Source of the DNA: Spirochaetaceae bacterium
Lineage (GTDB): Bacteria > Spirochaetota > Spirochaetia > PWKH01
Assembly (NCBI GenBank): GCA_003557605.1
Contig: PWNW01000157.1
Location: 1 to 13,507 of the forward strand
Length of the DNA stretch: 13,507 bases
Direction of reading: 5' to 3'
Shown here: positions 12,113 through 13,507 of the stretch, in pieces
How positions within the stretch are numbered: position 1 is the stretch's first letter
How the letters are laid out: the number at the start of each line of letters is the position of its first letter
Made by a program: the position numbers and the translations under genes
The notes under the pieces: generated by a model
The model's input: the letters and a program-made list of their open reading frames with translations, nothing else
Database searches by the model: none
Told to the model about the DNA's origin: nothing

Positions 12113-13030
12113 GTGACTCAAGAAGGATCCATACTGAAGGGAATAAACAACATCTATACCGTAGCGGATGAACACGGAAGAGAATACCTGTGCAGAATCA
12201 AGGGTAAGGTTCTCCGGGGCATAGATGTGGATAAAACACCCCTTACCCCTGCAGACCGGGTGCTTTTTGAGCCTGTTGGTCTCCAGGAGGGACGAATTGA
12301 GGAAAGACTGGACCGGAAAAACAGTTTTGTACGCTACAATCTGAAGCGGAGGATGAACCAGACTCTGTTTGTCAATGTAGATCAGATTCTCTGCGTCGTT
12401 TCTGTTGACCAGCCGCAGTTCAGGCCCGGTTTTATCGACCGAGTGCTGTTGTGTGCCGATGACATACCTGTGGTTATTGTACTTAATAAGACAGACCTGC
12501 CGGAACCTGAGGATATCAGCAGGGATATTGAGGTCTATGCTTCACTGGGGATCGGTTTCTGCAGGGTCTCTGCAGCGGAAGGGAAGGGCCTTGATGAACT
12601 GGCAAAGCTGCTTCCCGGCAAACGGTCTGCATTGTTCGGTCAGTCCGGGGCCGGTAAGTCGAGTCTGGTCAATGCGCTGATCCCTGCAGCAGAACAGAGA
12701 ACTGAAGAGGTTTCACTGCGTTACAACAAGGGCCGTCATACCACTAATTTTACTACCGTCCTGAAATCCCAGGACGGAAACTGGGAACTTCTTGACACCC
12801 CCGGAGTCAGGGAGATTGACATTCCTGATATGGACCCGTCTATGATATCCCATTGGTATCCCGATATGAAGAATCATATCGGCCGATGCCGCTTCAGTCC
12901 CTGCCTTCATATCCATGAACCCGGCTGTGCTGTAAAGAATGCAGTTGAGGACGGAGAAATTGATGCAGGACGGTACCAGAGGTATGTACGCATCACCGAA
13001 GAACAGAAACAAAGAAGCAGTCTGCGATGA
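12113..13030 (+). CDS. rsgA: Ribosome small subunit-dependent GTPase A
   Basis: A 305-residue circularly permuted GTPase that binds the 30S subunit late in assembly and helps release maturation factors. An N-terminal OB-fold covers about residues 1-70. The permuted G motifs follow in the order NKTD (125-128), GQSGAGKSS (176-184), the switch region KGRHTT (206-211) and DTPG (228-231). The C-terminal zinc site is Cys259, Cys264, His266 and Cys272 in CRFSPCLHIHEPGCAV. All defining residues are present and the length is normal. The start is GTG at 12113 with GGAG 11 bases upstream, which is rather far. An ATG at 12096 in another frame opens a six-codon reading frame whose TGA overlaps this GTG. 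The gene overlaps mutS2 by four bases (ATGA). A single predicted promoter upstream would serve both. Confidence 0.96.
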   Translation: MTQEGSILKGINNIYTVADEHGREYLCRIKGKVLRGIDVDKTPLTPADRVLFEPVGLQEGRIEERLDRKNSFVRYNLKRRMNQTLFVNVDQILCVVSVDQPQFRPGFIDRVLLCADDIPVVIVLNKTDLPEPEDISRDIEVYASLGIGFCRVSAAEGKGLDELAKLLPGKRSALFGQSGAGKSSLVNALIPAAEQRTEEVSLRYNKGRHTTNFTTVLKSQDGNWELLDTPGVREIDIPDMDPSMISHWYPDMKNHIGRCRFSPCLHIHEPGCAVKNAVEDGEIDAGRYQRYVRITEEQKQRSSLR

Positions 13031-13507
13031 AACAGAGCATTGAATCACTTGAACTGAATACCGTACTCCAGGAAATCTCATCATACACCCTGACCCGGGA
13101 AGGAAGGGACCTTCTGTTTTCCCGGAAGGCCTCAAGAGATCCGGTGTATCTAGCCGAGGAGCTGAGGCGCACTGGAAGGACAGCAGGCCTGCTCTCCTTT
13201 CGTGAACCAGGCGGAATCAGTACGTTTCCGGACATTGATGACCATGTGCAGCGGGTATCAAAACAGGGAAGCGTTCTTGATGGCGAAGGGTTATTTGCTG
13301 TAGGGATATACCTGCAGTATGCCGGCACACTGTATTCATGGTTCATCAATCCGCCTGAAGGCTTCATGGGAGAGATGCCGGTACCCGATGCTTCGGTACC
13401 GAAGGAGGCATCAAGCGTATCGAAGCGTATATTGAAGGATCTTGAAGCACCGGGAGCTGTAAAAAAGGATCATCCCAGACTCAAGCCGCTGTATAGGGAG
13501 CTTGAGG
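13027..13507 (+). CDS. mutS2: Endonuclease MutS2, 3' partial (N-terminal 160 residues)
   Basis: The gene starts at ATG 13027 in the overlap ATGA with rsgA and stays open to the right edge, giving 160 residues. The sequence MKQSIESLELNTVLQEIS, followed by YTLTREGRDLLF, a run of charged helices, GGISTFPDIDDHV and SKQGSVLDGEGL, matches the N-terminal domain of MutS2. MutS2 is a MutS paralog without the mismatch-recognition domain, and MutS2/RqcU has roles in suppressing recombination or splitting collided ribosomes. The ATPase and Smr parts would lie outside the window, so activity cannot be judged. Coupling to rsgA would join two ribosome-related functions if the ribosome-rescue role applies here. 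The call rests on N-terminal motifs only. Confidence 0.88.
   Translation, partial: MKQSIESLELNTVLQEISSYTLTREGRDLLFSRKASRDPVYLAEELRRTGRTAGLLSFREPGGISTFPDIDDHVQRVSKQGSVLDGEGLFAVGIYLQYAGTLYSWFINPPEGFMGEMPVPDASVPKEASSVSKRILKDLEAPGAVKKDHPRLKPLYRELE

Noticed and set aside
1..13507. CRISPR arrays, tRNA or rRNA genes, insertion sequences, attachment sites
   Set aside because: I read both strands for spaced direct repeats, cloverleaf-like segments, transposase or integrase motifs and terminal inverted repeats and found none I could support.

Overview
The window looks like a bacterial chromosome segment with roughly balanced base composition and tightly packed genes. The likely source is a free-living spirochaete or a relative. 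This is inferred from the housekeeping set on the right (yggS, small membrane protein, RluA-type synthase, rsgA, mutS2), a HAMP/SpoIIE phosphatase and a pentapeptide protein with a Cys/His knuckle. No rRNA or 16S marker is present, so the assignment is tentative. No tRNA, CRISPR array, transposase, integrase or phage gene was seen.

Left block (1-2884, + strand). The C-terminal part of a membrane-bound HAMP/SpoIIE-type PP2C phosphatase runs in from outside the window. It is followed by a small cupin, a DJ-1/PfpI protein overlapping the cupin by ATGA, and a second, longer DJ-1/PfpI protein. A stem-loop at 2919-2942 may separate this block from the next.

Central block (2974-8803, + strand). It holds a GlgC-like nucleotidyltransferase with altered substrate motifs, a 4-oxalocrotonate-tautomerase-like protein, an acetolactate-synthase-like ThDP enzyme, a second cupin, a second tautomerase, a protein made of two ABM (antibiotic biosynthesis monooxygenase) domains, and a four-domain protein ordered tautomerase-ABM-ABM-carboxymuconolactone decarboxylase (CMD). 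A strong rho-independent terminator follows at 8816-8861. The separate tautomerase and di-ABM genes repeat the domain order of the fused gene beside them, so this looks like a block duplication with fusion or fission. Together with the cupins and DJ-1 proteins, this is a dense set of mostly small, cofactor-poor enzyme folds around one ThDP enzyme. I do not recognise it as a named pathway. It is the best candidate here for an undescribed system, perhaps making, isomerising or detoxifying a reactive keto-acid, enol or quinone-like compound.

Right block (8944-13507). yggS, a small membrane protein and an RluA-family pseudouridine synthase form a + strand operon, possibly starting with a leaderless yggS message. 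The synthase gene overlaps the end of a convergent minus-strand pair by 20 bases: a metallo-beta-lactamase-fold protein whose HxHxDH motif reads HxHxAH, and a pentapeptide-repeat protein. That pair and the + strand rsgA-mutS2 operon diverge from an 88-base region in which the two predicted promoters share one -35 element. mutS2 runs off the right edge.
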